A stretch of DNA of 64,000 nt from Deltaproteobacteria bacterium (lineage in GTDB: Bacteria > JADJOY01). The position numbers were made by a program, and so were the translations under genes. Under the pieces are notes generated by a model. That model saw nothing but the letters and a program-made list of their open reading frames with translations. It was not told where the DNA came from and searched no databases. The stretch's first letter is position 1. Each line of letters begins with the position of its first letter. The stretch lies in the NCBI GenBank assembly GCA_016713535.1, contig JADJOY010000003.1, forward strand, positions 1 through 64,000. Direction: 5' to 3'. This document shows positions 18,451 to 27,991 of this stretch, in pieces.

Positions 18451-19434
18451 TCACTCCACCCGGCAGAAGTGGAGGCCGAACCAGCCGCGGTCGTCCTGGT
18501 AGTCGCGCTCGGGAACGAAGCCGGCGGCGCGGATCAGCGCGTGAATGCGGGCGTCGTCGTACTTGGCGCTCGACTCGGTGTGGATCGACTCGCGGTCGGC
18601 GAAGTCCACCGTGAGCTCAAGCGCTTCGATCTGCACGCGCTGCGCGCCGCGGCTCACGAGGTGCATCTCGACCGCCGCCGCGTCCGGGTTCCAGCGCGCC
18701 TCGTGGTCGAAGCGCTCGACGTCGAAGCGCCCGCCGAGCTCGCGATTGATGCGCGCCAGCACGTTGCGGTTGAACGCGGCGGTGACGCCGGCGGCGTCGT
18801 CGTAGGCGGGAAGCAGCACCGAGAGCGGCTTCACGCGGTCGGCGCCGAGGAGCAGCGCACCACCGGGGGCGAGGCACCGTCGCACGCTGCCGAGCAGCCG
18901 AGCCGCCTCGGCGTCGCTCAGGTTGCCGATCGACGAGCCGATGAAGAGCACCAGGCGGCGCGGGCCGAGGCTCGTGATCGCCGGGAGCGCGTCCTCGTGG
19001 CGCATGGCGAGCGGCTGCACGTCCACGTCCGGGGTCTCGCGCCACAGCCGCAACGCACACGCGCGGAGCGCGCCCTCGGAGACGTCGATGGGCATGTAGA
19101 GCGTGCGTCCCTGGCGGGACACGAAGGCCTGCAGCAAGAGCTTGGTCTTCACGCCCGAGCCAGCGCCGAGCTCCACCACCCGGACGGGGCGCGGCGCGCC
19201 CGCGATCGCGCGCTCGACGATGTCGGCGGCGTGGCGCTCGAGCAGCGCGTACTCGACTCGCGTCAGGTAGTACTCGGGTAGCTCGGTGATCGCGTCGAAC
19301 AGCTCCGACCCGCGCCGGTCGTAGAAGAGCCGCGCCGGCAGCCACTTCGGCGTGGCGGTGAGCCCGCGCCGAACGTCCGCGGCAATCGGGCTCAGGTCGG
19401 GTGGGCGAGGGGAGCGTGCGGGTCGAACCGACAT
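18451..19434 (-). CDS. egtD: L-histidine N(alpha)-methyltransferase EgtD
   Basis: A 327-residue SAM-dependent enzyme that trimethylates histidine to hercynine, the first step of ergothioneine synthesis. Family features are YDRRGSELFDAITELPEYY near the N-terminus, the SAM motif VELGAGSGVKT, LVLFIGSSIGN, and the C-terminal ESSAKYDDARI region. It lies 18 bases downstream of egtB on the same strand, forming a two-gene ergothioneine operon. EgtA, EgtC and EgtE are not in the window; an EgtB-EgtD two-gene route is known in many bacteria. Confidence 0.94.
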   Translation of the reverse strand: MSVRPARSPRPPDLSPIAADVRRGLTATPKWLPARLFYDRRGSELFDAITELPEYYLTRVEYALLERHAADIVERAIAGAPRPVRVVELGAGSGVKTKLLLQAFVSRQGRTLYMPIDVSEGALRACALRLWRETPDVDVQPLAMRHEDALPAITSLGPRRLVLFIGSSIGNLSDAEAARLLGSVRRCLAPGGALLLGADRVKPLSVLLPAYDDAAGVTAAFNRNVLARINRELGGRFDVERFDHEARWNPDAAAVEMHLVSRGAQRVQIEALELTVDFADRESIHTESSAKYDDARIHALIRAAGFVPERDYQDDRGWFGLHFCRVE

Positions 19435-19452
19435 GGATTCTCCGGGCCGGTG

Positions 19453-20745
19453 TCAGCGCGCGTCGCGGGCGAGGCGCGCTCCGGTCATCTGGAAGCGAGT
19501 GTGGGGTGGCCAGAAGTTGCGATAGCTCGCGCGCAGGTGAGCTCGATTCGAGAGGCACGAGCCGCCGCGCAGGACCATCTGGCCGACCATGAACTTGCCG
19601 TTGTATTCGCCGATCGCGCCACGCGCGGGGGCGAATCCGGGATAGGGACCGTAGGCGGACGAGGTCCACTCCCAGACGTCGCCGAAGAGCCCCTGGAGCC
19701 GCGGCACCGTCGCGTCCGCCGAGCCCGAGGGCTGCTGCGGCCGTGGCGTGAGCCAGCCCTCGTCGCGGAAGTGGCCGGTGAGGGGGGCGGAGCACGCCGC
19801 GTGCTCCCACTCGGCCTCGGTGGGTAGGCGAGCGCCCAGCCAGCGCGCGATCGCGTCGGCCTCGTAGTAGCTCAGGTGTGCAGCGGGTGTCCTCGGCGAA
19901 GGGACGCGGCGGCCGTGGAGCGTGAGCACGCTCGCGACGCCGTCGTCGAAGCGCGTGTAGCCCGGCGCTGTCGCACTCGTGTGCTGCGCCCAGTCCCAGC
20001 CTTCACTGAGCCAGAGCGAGGGCGTGCGGTAGCCACCCTCGCGAGCGAAGGCTGCGGCCTCCCCGAGGGTGATCGGTCGCTCGGCGACGGCGTAGGGCTC
20101 GAGGAAGACGCGGTGCGCCGGGCGCTCGTTGTCGAACGCGAACGGGAGGTCGTCGCGGGCGCCGAGCGTCACGAGGCCGCCCTCGAACGAGACGAAGCGC
20201 GCGGGCTCGCACCCGTCGCCGGACACCTCGTCCGCGGTGGGATCGACGATCTCCGGCGCCGCGACGTACACGGGCTCGAGCACGTTGGCGGCGAACGCCG
20301 CGAGGATGTCGGTGAGGATCAGCTCCTGGTGCTGCTCCTCGTGGGCGACGCCGAGCCGGACGAGTGGAGCGAGGCCCGCGCGCGTTTCGCCGTCGGACCG
20401 CTCGAGGAGGTCGACCATGCGGGCGTCCACGGCGGTCCGGTACGCGGCGATCTCCACCGTGCTGGGACGGGAGAGCAGCCCGCGCGCGGGACGGGCATGC
20501 CGCGGGCCGACCGCCTCGTAGTAGGAGTTGAAGAGGTAGCCGTACGAGGGATGGAACGCCTCGCCACCGGTCGCCAGCACCAGGAAGTTCTCGAAGAACC
20601 AGGTGGTGTGCGCGAGGTGCCACTTGGTCGGGCTCGCGTCCGCCATCGCCTGGACCATGCGGTCCTCGTCGGAGAGCGGCGCGGCGAGGCGCTCGGTCTC
20701 GGCACGGGTCGCGACGTAGCGCTGGATCCACGAGCTGCGATCCAT
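19453..20745 (-). CDS. egtB: ergothioneine biosynthesis protein EgtB
   Basis: A 430-residue mononuclear non-haem iron enzyme that adds a cysteine- or gamma-glutamylcysteine-derived sulfur to hercynine. The N-terminal DinB-like domain carries iron ligands (KWHLAHTTWFFENF, and the HEEQH pair). The C-terminal formylglycine-generating-enzyme domain has GDVWEWTSS and LRGGS-CL(S) blocks. ATG 20745 is preferred to the open frame above it because the residues from there (DRSSWIQRYVATRAETERLA) match EgtB N-termini. It precedes egtD by 18 bases and is divergent from the ABC transporter operon. Confidence 0.94.
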   Translation of the reverse strand: MDRSSWIQRYVATRAETERLAAPLSDEDRMVQAMADASPTKWHLAHTTWFFENFLVLATGGEAFHPSYGYLFNSYYEAVGPRHARPARGLLSRPSTVEIAAYRTAVDARMVDLLERSDGETRAGLAPLVRLGVAHEEQHQELILTDILAAFAANVLEPVYVAAPEIVDPTADEVSGDGCEPARFVSFEGGLVTLGARDDLPFAFDNERPAHRVFLEPYAVAERPITLGEAAAFAREGGYRTPSLWLSEGWDWAQHTSATAPGYTRFDDGVASVLTLHGRRVPSPRTPAAHLSYYEADAIARWLGARLPTEAEWEHAACSAPLTGHFRDEGWLTPRPQQPSGSADATVPRLQGLFGDVWEWTSSAYGPYPGFAPARGAIGEYNGKFMVGQMVLRGGSCLSNRAHLRASYRNFWPPHTRFQMTGARLARDAR

Positions 20746-20933
20746 GGTCCCCTCGGCACGGCGCGTGTCCGCCTGGCCGACCGCTCGCCGAGGCGAGGCG
20801 GGCAGGGCGAGGCGCGGCGCAACACCCAGAATCGTGGGGTGGCTCGCGGATCGCCAAACGGAGCGTCGTCGCGTGGGCGCGCTCCGATCCGAGGCGGCGG
20901 CGGAGCGAAGGGCTCGCGGAGTAGGCTCCGGTC

Positions 20934-21737
20934 GTGATCGATCGCACGCCCGGCTCGCTCGACCCACCGCCGTCCGGCGTCGCGGTGTCGATCGCGGGCG
21001 TCCGGAAGAGCTACGCGGGCCGGGTCGTGCTCGACGTGCCGCAGCTCACGGCGCAGGCCCATCGGACGCTCGCGCTGATCGGCCCGAGCGGCTGCGGTAA
21101 GTCCACGTTGCTGCGGATCGTGATCGGGCTCGTCGGCTCCGACACCGGCACCGTGTCCTTCGGGGGGCGGCCGATGGAGCGTGCGAGCCGCCGCGAGCTG
21201 CGCCTCGGCACGGGCTACGTGATCCAGGAGGGCGGGCTCTTCCCGCACCTCACGGTTCTCGGCAACGTGGCGCTGGTGCCGCGCGACCTGGGCTGGAGCG
21301 AGGAGCGCATCGCGGCGCGCGTCGACGAGCTGGCCGAGCTCACACGCATTCCTGGCGAGCTGCTCCGCCGCTACCCGCACCAGCTCTCGGGTGGACAGCG
21401 GCAGCGCGTGGCGCTGATCCGCGCGCTGGTCCTCGACCCGGCGGTGCTGCTCATGGACGAGCCGCTCGCGTCCCTCGACCCGCTGATCCGCTCCGAGCTG
21501 CAGGACGAGCTACGCCAGCTCTTCGCGCGGTTGCGCAAGACCGTGCTGCTCGTGACCCACGATCTCGCCGAGGCGGCCTTCCTCGGCGACGCGATCGCGC
21601 TCTTCCGGGACGGCCGCGTGGTGCAGGTGGGGACGCTCGACGACCTCGCGACGCGGCCCGCGGAGCCCTTCGTGAGCTCGTTCATCGGTGCGCAGCGCAG
21701 CCTCGGTCTGCGCCTCGCGTACGGCGGCGAACCGTGA
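20934..21737 (+). CDS. osmoprotectant ABC transporter ATPase
   Basis: A 267-residue ABC ATPase of the OpuC/ProV-like group. Walker A is GPSGCGKST, the signature is LSGGQRQRVALIRAL, Walker B is VLLMDEPLASLD, and the His switch is VTHD. The gene starts with GTG 20934. Its stop overlaps the start of the next gene by 4 bases, and the partner is a fused binding-protein/permease, so together they form a complete osmolyte importer. The CBS domains seen in some OpuCA proteins are absent. Glycine betaine, carnitine or choline are likely substrates. Confidence 0.9.
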   Translation: MIDRTPGSLDPPPSGVAVSIAGVRKSYAGRVVLDVPQLTAQAHRTLALIGPSGCGKSTLLRIVIGLVGSDTGTVSFGGRPMERASRRELRLGTGYVIQEGGLFPHLTVLGNVALVPRDLGWSEERIAARVDELAELTRIPGELLRRYPHQLSGGQRQRVALIRALVLDPAVLLMDEPLASLDPLIRSELQDELRQLFARLRKTVLLVTHDLAEAAFLGDAIALFRDGRVVQVGTLDDLATRPAEPFVSSFIGAQRSLGLRLAYGGEP

Positions 21738-23242
21738 AGCGCGGCGCTCGCGTGGTGGTCGCGGTCGTCGCGACGCTGCTCGCGCCGGCCCTCGCCCACT
21801 CCCAGCTCGTGGTGGGCTCGAAGGCGTTCCCGGAGTCGTGGATCCTCGGCGAGGCCCTCGCCGAGCTGGCGCGTGACGCGGGGGTCACCCCGGTCGCGCA
21901 CCGCGCCAACCTGGGCGGCACCGAGATCGTGTGGCAGGCGCTCACGAGCGGTGCGATCGACGTCTACCCGGAATACACCGGCACCATCGCCGAGGTGCTG
22001 CTCGCGTCGCCAGGGCGGGCGACGTTGGGCGAGCTGCGAGCGGGCCTCGCGAGTCGTGGGATCGCGGTCAGCGAGCCGCTCGGCTTCAACGACGGCTATG
22101 GCCTCGCCATGGCTCGCGCTCGCGCGGACGCGCTCGGGATCCGCGCGATCTCGGACCTCGCACGGCATCCCGAGCTGCGTCTGGCGCTGACCCACGAGTT
22201 CCTGGGGCGCGCCGACGGCTGGCCCGGGCTGGCGCGACGTTACGGGCTCGAGCGCGCGGCGCCGCGCGGAATCCAGCACGAGCTCGCCTACCAGGCGGTC
22301 GCCTCCGGCGAAGCCGAGGGGATCGACGTCTACACCACCGACGCGCAGATCGAGCATCTCGGGCTCGTGGTGCTCGATGACGATCGCGGCTTCTTCCCGC
22401 GCTACGACGCGGTGTGGCTGTACCGTGCCGACCTCGAGCGTCGCGAGCCGCGCGCACTCGGATCCATGAACCGGTTGATCGGGCGGATCGACGAAGCGGC
22501 GATGACCCGTGCCAACGCGCGTGTGGTCCTCGACCGGGTGCCGTACGCGACCGCGGCGCGCGAGTTGATCACCGCCGTCGTCGGGGCCGAGGCCGGCGCG
22601 CCGTCCGCGAGCGCCGGCTGGCGTGTGAGCATGGTCCGGAACGTCCTCCGCCACCTGTGGCTGGTGGGCGTGTCGCTGGCGGCGGCGGTCGCGGTCGGCG
22701 TGCCGCTCGGAGTGGCGGCCGATCGCTGGCGCGCCGTCGCGCGGACCGCGCTCGGGCTCACCGGGCTCGTCCAGACCGTGCCGAGCCTGGCGCTGCTGGC
22801 GCTCCTGATCCCGCTTCTCGGCATCGGCGCGGCCCCGGCGCTGGTGGCGCTCTTTCTCTACAGCCTGCTGCCGATCGTGCGGAACACGTATCTCGGCTTC
22901 ACCTCGATCCCGGTGCCGCTGCGCGAGTCGGCCGATGCGATCGGACTCTCGTCCCGCGCACGCCTGTTGCGGGTCCACCTCCCGCTCGCCGCGCCCGCGA
23001 TCCTGGCCGGGATCAAGACCGCCGCGGTGATCGACGTGGGCGCGGCCACGCTCGCGGCGCTGGTGGGAGCGGGCGGGCTCGGCGATCCGATCCTGGCCGG
23101 CATCCAGCTCCGTCGCGCGGACTTGATCCTCGAGGGTGCACTGCCCGCGGCCGCGCTCGCGTTGCTCGTCCAGTGGTCGTTCGACGGGATCGAGCGCCTG
23201 GTCGTGCCAGGCGCCCTGCGCGAGCACGCGACGAGCGCGTAG
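21734..23242 (+). CDS. fused osmolyte-binding protein and permease
   Basis: A 502-residue protein with two modules. After a signal-like N-terminus, residues about 25-270 are an OpuAC-type betaine-binding domain (LVVGSKAFPESWILGEAL, IDVYPEYTGTIAEVLL). Residues about 290-490 are an integral-membrane permease with the EAA-type loop (LRESADAIGLSSRARLLRVHLPLA). The usual fused form in other bacteria has the permease first, so this order deserves note, though both orders exist. The GTG start overlaps the ATPase stop. Function: uptake of betaine-like compatible solutes through the inner membrane. Confidence 0.88.
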   Translation: MKRGARVVVAVVATLLAPALAHSQLVVGSKAFPESWILGEALAELARDAGVTPVAHRANLGGTEIVWQALTSGAIDVYPEYTGTIAEVLLASPGRATLGELRAGLASRGIAVSEPLGFNDGYGLAMARARADALGIRAISDLARHPELRLALTHEFLGRADGWPGLARRYGLERAAPRGIQHELAYQAVASGEAEGIDVYTTDAQIEHLGLVVLDDDRGFFPRYDAVWLYRADLERREPRALGSMNRLIGRIDEAAMTRANARVVLDRVPYATAARELITAVVGAEAGAPSASAGWRVSMVRNVLRHLWLVGVSLAAAVAVGVPLGVAADRWRAVARTALGLTGLVQTVPSLALLALLIPLLGIGAAPALVALFLYSLLPIVRNTYLGFTSIPVPLRESADAIGLSSRARLLRVHLPLAAPAILAGIKTAAVIDVGAATLAALVGAGGLGDPILAGIQLRRADLILEGALPAAALALLVQWSFDGIERLVVPGALREHATSA

Positions 23243-23287
23243 TGCGGGGCGGGTCGGCAAGGCGGCTGGTTACATTCGCGAGGACCG

Positions 23288-25003
23288 GTGCACGGTTCCC
23301 GGCCCGGGGTCCCGATGGACGGCCTGACCGAATCGACGACATCCCGGGTCGCGCCGCGTGCGGCGCGCCACGAGCAGACCTTTCCTCGGCTCTCCGCGAC
23401 GCAGATCGCGCGCATCGCGCACCACGGGCGAGCCCGCGAGGTCGCCGCCGGCGAAGTGCTGGTGGAGGCGGGACAGCACGCGGTTCCGTTCTTCCTGATC
23501 ACCCGCGGCCGGGTCGAGGTGATCCAGCCGACGCTCGCCGGCGAGGCCCTCGTCGCCATCCACGAGCCCGGTCAGTTCAGCGGTGAGGTCAGCCTGATCT
23601 CGGGGCGCCGCTCGCTGGTGCGGATGCGCGCGGCCGAGCCGAGCGAGGTGATCGAGCTCGCCCGCGGCGAGCTGCAGGCGCTGGTGCAGACCGACGCCGA
23701 GCTCGGCGAGCTCATCTTGCGTGCCTTCATCCTGCGCCGGGTCGAGCTCATCGCGCGCGGGTACGGAGACGTGGTGCTGCTCGGCTCCGTGCACTGCGCG
23801 GGCACGTTGCGGGTGAAGGCGTTTCTGTCCAGGAATGGCCATCCATACACCTACGTCGACCTCGACCACGACCGCGACGTGCAGGGCTTGCTCGACCGGT
23901 TCCACGTCGGCATCGACGAAGTGCCGGTGCTGATCTGTCGCGGCGAGCTGGTGCTCAAGAACCCGACCCTCGCCGAGATCGCCGAGTGTCTCGGCCTCAA
24001 CGCCGAGGTCGACGCGGCACGGGTGCGGGACGTGGTGATCATCGGCGGGGGGCCGGCGGGCCTCGCGGCCGCCGTCTACGGCGCGTCCGAGGGCCTCGAC
24101 GTGCTGGTGGTCGAATCCACCGCCCCCGGCGGTCAGGCCGCCTCGAGCTCGAAGATCGAGAACTACCTCGGGTTTCCCACCGGGATCTCCGGGCAGGCGC
24201 TCGCGGCCCGCGCTTACACCCAGGCCCAGAAGTTCGGCGCCCAGATGTTGATCGCGAGCGGTGCCAGCAAGCTCGCGTGCGACCAGAGGCCTTACGCGAT
24301 CGAGACCCTCGGTGGCACGCGTGTCTCCGCGCGCGCCGTCATCATCGCGACCGGCGCCGACTACCGCAGGCTCGAGCTGCCGGACCTCGCCCGGTTCGAG
24401 GGCGCGGGGATCTATTACGGCGCGACTTTCATCGAGGCCCAGCTCTGCAGTGGCGAGGACGTCGTGGTGGTGGGAGGCGGCAACTCCGCCGGGCAGGCGG
24501 CGGTTTTCCTCGCGCAGAGTGCGCGCAAGGTGCTCATGATGGTGCGCTCGAGCGGGCTCGCCGACAGCATGTCGCGCTACCTGATCCGGCGCATCGAGGA
24601 GAGCCCCACGATCGAGCTGCGCACCTTCACGGAGGTTGCGGCGCTCGCGGGGACGGATCACCTCGAGGAGGTGAGCTGGCGCGACACCCGGACCGTCACC
24701 GTCGAGACCCGGCCGATTCGCCATGTGTTCGTCATGACCGGCGCCTCACCGTGCACCCACTGGCTCGAGGGGCGCGTCACGCTCGACCCCAAGGGGTTCA
24801 TCAAGACCGGCCCGGACCTCTCGACCGACGATCTCGGGAACGCGCGCTGGCCGCTCGCCCGGCCACCACATCTGCTCGAGACCAGCCTCCCGGGAGTGTT
24901 CGCCGTCGGCGACGTCCGGTGCGGCAACGTGAAGCGCGTGGCGTCGGCGGTGGGCGAGGGCTCGATCGCCGTCTCGTTCGTGCACCAGGTGCTCCACGAG
25001 TAG
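23288..25003 (+). CDS. cNMP-binding / thioredoxin-like / FAD reductase fusion
   Basis: A 571-residue three-part protein. Residues about 30-150 are a CRP-type cyclic-nucleotide-binding domain (AGQHAVPFFLITRGRVEV). About 155-235 form a glutaredoxin/thioredoxin-like domain (LRVKAFLSRNGHPYTYVDL). About 240-565 are a thioredoxin-reductase-like flavoprotein with FAD motif IIGGGPAG and NADPH motif VVVGGGNSAGQAA. The redox CxxC of true TrxR is absent; the equivalent stretch reads GIYYGATF. GTG 23288 has GAGGA upstream; ATG 23315 is an alternative start. The UBP zinc-finger gene follows 41 bases later, a pairing I recognise from other genomes but cannot check here. Confidence 0.87.
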   Translation: MHGSRPGVPMDGLTESTTSRVAPRAARHEQTFPRLSATQIARIAHHGRAREVAAGEVLVEAGQHAVPFFLITRGRVEVIQPTLAGEALVAIHEPGQFSGEVSLISGRRSLVRMRAAEPSEVIELARGELQALVQTDAELGELILRAFILRRVELIARGYGDVVLLGSVHCAGTLRVKAFLSRNGHPYTYVDLDHDRDVQGLLDRFHVGIDEVPVLICRGELVLKNPTLAEIAECLGLNAEVDAARVRDVVIIGGGPAGLAAAVYGASEGLDVLVVESTAPGGQAASSSKIENYLGFPTGISGQALAARAYTQAQKFGAQMLIASGASKLACDQRPYAIETLGGTRVSARAVIIATGADYRRLELPDLARFEGAGIYYGATFIEAQLCSGEDVVVVGGGNSAGQAAVFLAQSARKVLMMVRSSGLADSMSRYLIRRIEESPTIELRTFTEVAALAGTDHLEEVSWRDTRTVTVETRPIRHVFVMTGASPCTHWLEGRVTLDPKGFIKTGPDLSTDDLGNARWPLARPPHLLETSLPGVFAVGDVRCGNVKRVASAVGEGSIAVSFVHQVLHE

Positions 25004-25044
25004 CCGCCACCCAGGAAGACCATCGATCCACGGGGAGAGAGACC

Positions 25045-25314
25045 ATGGCCGAGGGCGCCTGCAGTCACATCGAAGCGATCACCGAGCTCGAGCACGCGAA
25101 TCGCCGCGAGTGCGGGGAGTGCGTCGAGATCGGCGCGACCTGGGTCCACCTCCGCACCTGTCAGACGTGCGGCACCACACGCTGCTGTGACGACTCGCCC
25201 AACCGCCACGCGACGGCCCACGCACACGCGAGCCAGCACCCGGTGATCTCGTCCGCCGAGCCCGGCGAGCGCTGGCTCTACTGCTACCCCGACGACGCCT
25301 TCGCCGAGTACTGA
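25045..25314 (+). CDS. UBP-type zinc-finger protein
   Basis: An 89-residue protein made almost entirely of a ZnF-UBP-like domain: CSHIEAI, CGECVEIGATWVHLRTCQTCG, then CCDDSPNRHATAHAHA, with regularly spaced Cys and His ligands. In eukaryotes this fold binds the ubiquitin C-terminus; the bacterial role is unknown. ATG 25045 has GGGGAGAG about 9 bases upstream. It lies right after the CRP/TrxR-like fusion gene and is probably co-transcribed, suggesting a shared redox or stress function. Confidence 0.87.
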   Translation: MAEGACSHIEAITELEHANRRECGECVEIGATWVHLRTCQTCGTTRCCDDSPNRHATAHAHASQHPVISSAEPGERWLYCYPDDAFAEY

Positions 25315-25405
25315 GCGAGCGGCGCGTGATCCGCTCGGGTCACCACGACGGCCGAGATCGATCGCCGCGCTTACGAGGGTGCGTGGACCTCTTCCGCGAT
25401 AAGGG

Positions 25406-26760
25406 TCAGCCGCAATCCATGGCGACCCACACGCGATCGAAGCGGCGAGCGGCGAGATCGTCGTCGCGGATCAGCCAGTAGAGGACGCCGCCATCGGCCC
25501 ACACCTGCCGCTCACGGCCGGGTTCGAGCCCAGGTAGGGGCTGACCCATGCGGTCCTGCTCGCACTCGGAGGCGAGCTGCAGCAACAGTCGCCAGCGTGG
25601 CGCGTTCGGGTCGGCGGCCGCGCTACTTCGCGCGATCCACTGGTCTCCGCCTATCCCGAACGCCCGGCCTGCAATGGCAAGCTGGCGGCCGAAGTGCCCG
25701 CTCTGGTGCATCGGAAGGGGGTGCCCCAGGACCTGGTGACGCGGACGGGCCGCCGGGCTGAAGTTCTCGATGAAGCGCTCGACGGCCACGATGGTCGCGA
25801 GCTGGACGTCATCCGCGGGCTCCCGGTATCCGGGGAGCGCGTCTTGTTCAGGGAAGATCACCGGCTTCCTGTGAACGGGTTCGTCCGCTGGACTTCCGGG
25901 CGCTCGCGAGGCGCCACCAGGCACTCGGCGGAGCGCAGCTCGCGAGGAAGCGTAGCGATGCGCAGAGGCGTCCATCGGTACGAGCGGTACGTGGTCGTAC
26001 CTGCGGGCGCTTCGCGCCGAGCAAGGATCGATCGGGATTTGCCACGGAAGATCACGCGAGCCAACCCCGCGTCGGCGCCGGAGAGCCCCCACTGAGAGCG
26101 GTTCGCGTCGAAGAAGAACCAGAGCTCGCCGTCGGCGGGCAGCTCCCCGTCCGGGTCGGAGCCGGCGAGCTCCGAGAGCGAGAGCTGCGCAACGAAGGGG
26201 AGTGGTTGCCCCTGGTGCTCGGGCCACGGCTCATCGGTGGGCAGGTCGGGCGCGCCACCGGCCTTGCAGGCCGCGACGGCAATCTCTGCGTCACGGCTCG
26301 GCGCAGCATCGAGGCGGACCGCTGGCAGCGCCAGGCGTCCCAGCGCCTCCGCGAGCGCGGCATCACGCGTGTCACCCTCCGCCAATAGCGCCACCGCTCG
26401 CTCGAATGCCGACCACGTTTCCGCGTTCGACTCGAGCTCGGCCTCCGAGCGCCGATCCCAAGCGCTACCTTCCCAACCTCGGATAACGCCTGTCGTACCG
26501 CACGCGGGGCACGACCACGCGATATCACCCACGGTCGCGTCGAAGTCGACCAGCAGCTCGTTGCTGCAGCGTCCTCGAGCCGATCGCCAGCCGCACACGA
26601 CGTTGGTCGGCTCGGCGTCGCGTGGCCCGGTACGGCTCGTCGTCCAAGCTACGATGGCGCCGAGGAAGAGGGCCAGCCGACCGCCCGCATTCCACGCGGA
26701 ATCGGAACTCTCGAGGGCGGCGAGAAGGTCGCGGAGATCGGAGACGTAGTGGTTGGGCAC
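25406..26760 (-). CDS. DUF1963/YwqG-like protein (frameshifted)
   Basis: The first part, from GTG 26760 down to about 25870, encodes a domain with two CxxC-like pairs (CGWRSARGRC, CPACG) followed by a YwqG-type region: GGAPDLPTDEPWPEHQGQPLPFVAQL and LWFFFDANRS. The second part, in another frame, ends in the typical LLLQLASECEQDRMG and GGVLYWLIRDDDL. The frames meet between about 25865 and 25930, so a small indel is needed to rejoin them. DUF1963 has no firmly known function. It follows the GT2 gene by 16 bases in the same operon. The start is chosen because it clears the GT2 gene. Confidence 0.78.
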
Positions 26761-26776
26761 GCGCGGGTGATCCGCC

Positions 26777-27991
26777 CTACGACTCGTGATACAGCCGGCC
26801 CTTCCAGTACATCTCTTTCTTGAGGAAGAGCCGGACAACGCTCTCCCACTGGAGCTCGGCGAGGACCAGCGCCCCGAGCCAGAAGAGCCAGGGGTGGATC
26901 TCGTCGAGGCGGAGCACCACACCGACGAAGCGCTGGCTGGTGGCCGCGGCGGAGCAAGCCGCGAGCGCGCACACGAACGCGAACACGCTCGCCGGCGTGG
27001 CCGCGGTCAGCAGCCAGCCGGTGGAGGCGAGCAGGGCGGGGAAGGGCAGCACGAAGAACACCAGCAGGAAGAGCGGACCGAGCAGATTCATCACGATCTC
27101 GCGGCGGTCGATCTCCATGGCGCGCTGAAGGATCTTTCCCCAGCCGCGCTTGAGATCCCGGAGGCTCTCGTAGAGCTCGAGCTTCATGAGCTCGGGAGCG
27201 AGCGCCCAGCGGATCCGGAAGCCCTTCTCCTTCACGTTGCGCGCGAGCACCAGGTCCTCGACGACCTCGTAGGGGATCGCGGCGTGGCCGCCGATCGCGT
27301 CGTAGCAGTCGCGGCGAAAGAGCATGTACGGGCCGTTGGCGTTGGCGCGGGTGCTCGTCGGATCGTGGATCTTGTCGAACTGCTGGAACGCGGCGAGCTG
27401 GAAGATCAGCGTGTTGACCACCCGATCCCAGAAGCAGCGGAACACGTTGCCGGGGATGAGCGTGAGCAGGCCGGTGTCGGTGTGTTCGGCCTCGCGCACC
27501 GTCTGCGTGACCACCTGCGGCGCCACCTGGGTGTCGGCGTCGAGGAACAGGATCCACTCGCCGCGCGAGCACGTGAAGCCCTGGTGGAGGGCGTAGTTCT
27601 TGCCCATCCAGGTCTTCGGGCACTCCTCGCCGCGGATCACCGTGAGGCGCGGGTCCTGGGTGGCGAGGCGGGCGAGGATCTCGGGGGTGCGGTCGCTCGA
27701 GCGATCGTCGACCACGATCACCTCGAGGTTCGGCCAGTCCTGCGCGAGGACACCCGCGACACAGGTCTCGATCGTCTTCTCCTCGTCGCGCGCCGGGATC
27801 ACCACGCTCACCAGCGGGGCGTTGTCGGGCACGCCGGGACGCGTCCGAGGGCCGAGCTTGGGTAGCTCGCGGTGGACCTCGAGCCAGGTGGTCAAGAGCC
27901 CCACCTGGAAGAGCATCACCAGGAAAAGCGCGATGCAGACGAAGGTGGTCACGAGTGGCGTGGCGTGGCGGGCGGGCGTTCGGCCGCTCAC
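26777..27991 (-). CDS. GT2-family membrane glycosyltransferase
   Basis: A 404-residue family 2 glycosyltransferase, with one N-terminal and several C-terminal membrane helices. Motifs are SVVIPARDEEK, VVDDRSSDR, ILFLDADTQVAP, and VEDLVLARNVKEKG. The start GTG 27991 overlaps the methyltransferase stop by 4 bases, and the open frame above it is only a shadow. It is a paralogue of the GT2 at 16548-17732: both read GKN(W/Y)A(I/L)HQG, DKI(N/H)DP and FRRxxxDAIGG. The neighbouring methyltransferase may modify the same lipid-linked or sugar product. Confidence 0.87.
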   Translation of the reverse strand: MSGRTPARHATPLVTTFVCIALFLVMLFQVGLLTTWLEVHRELPKLGPRTRPGVPDNAPLVSVVIPARDEEKTIETCVAGVLAQDWPNLEVIVVDDRSSDRTPEILARLATQDPRLTVIRGEECPKTWMGKNYALHQGFTCSRGEWILFLDADTQVAPQVVTQTVREAEHTDTGLLTLIPGNVFRCFWDRVVNTLIFQLAAFQQFDKIHDPTSTRANANGPYMLFRRDCYDAIGGHAAIPYEVVEDLVLARNVKEKGFRIRWALAPELMKLELYESLRDLKRGWGKILQRAMEIDRREIVMNLLGPLFLLVFFVLPFPALLASTGWLLTAATPASVFAFVCALAACSAAATSQRFVGVVLRLDEIHPWLFWLGALVLAELQWESVVRLFLKKEMYWKGRLYHES

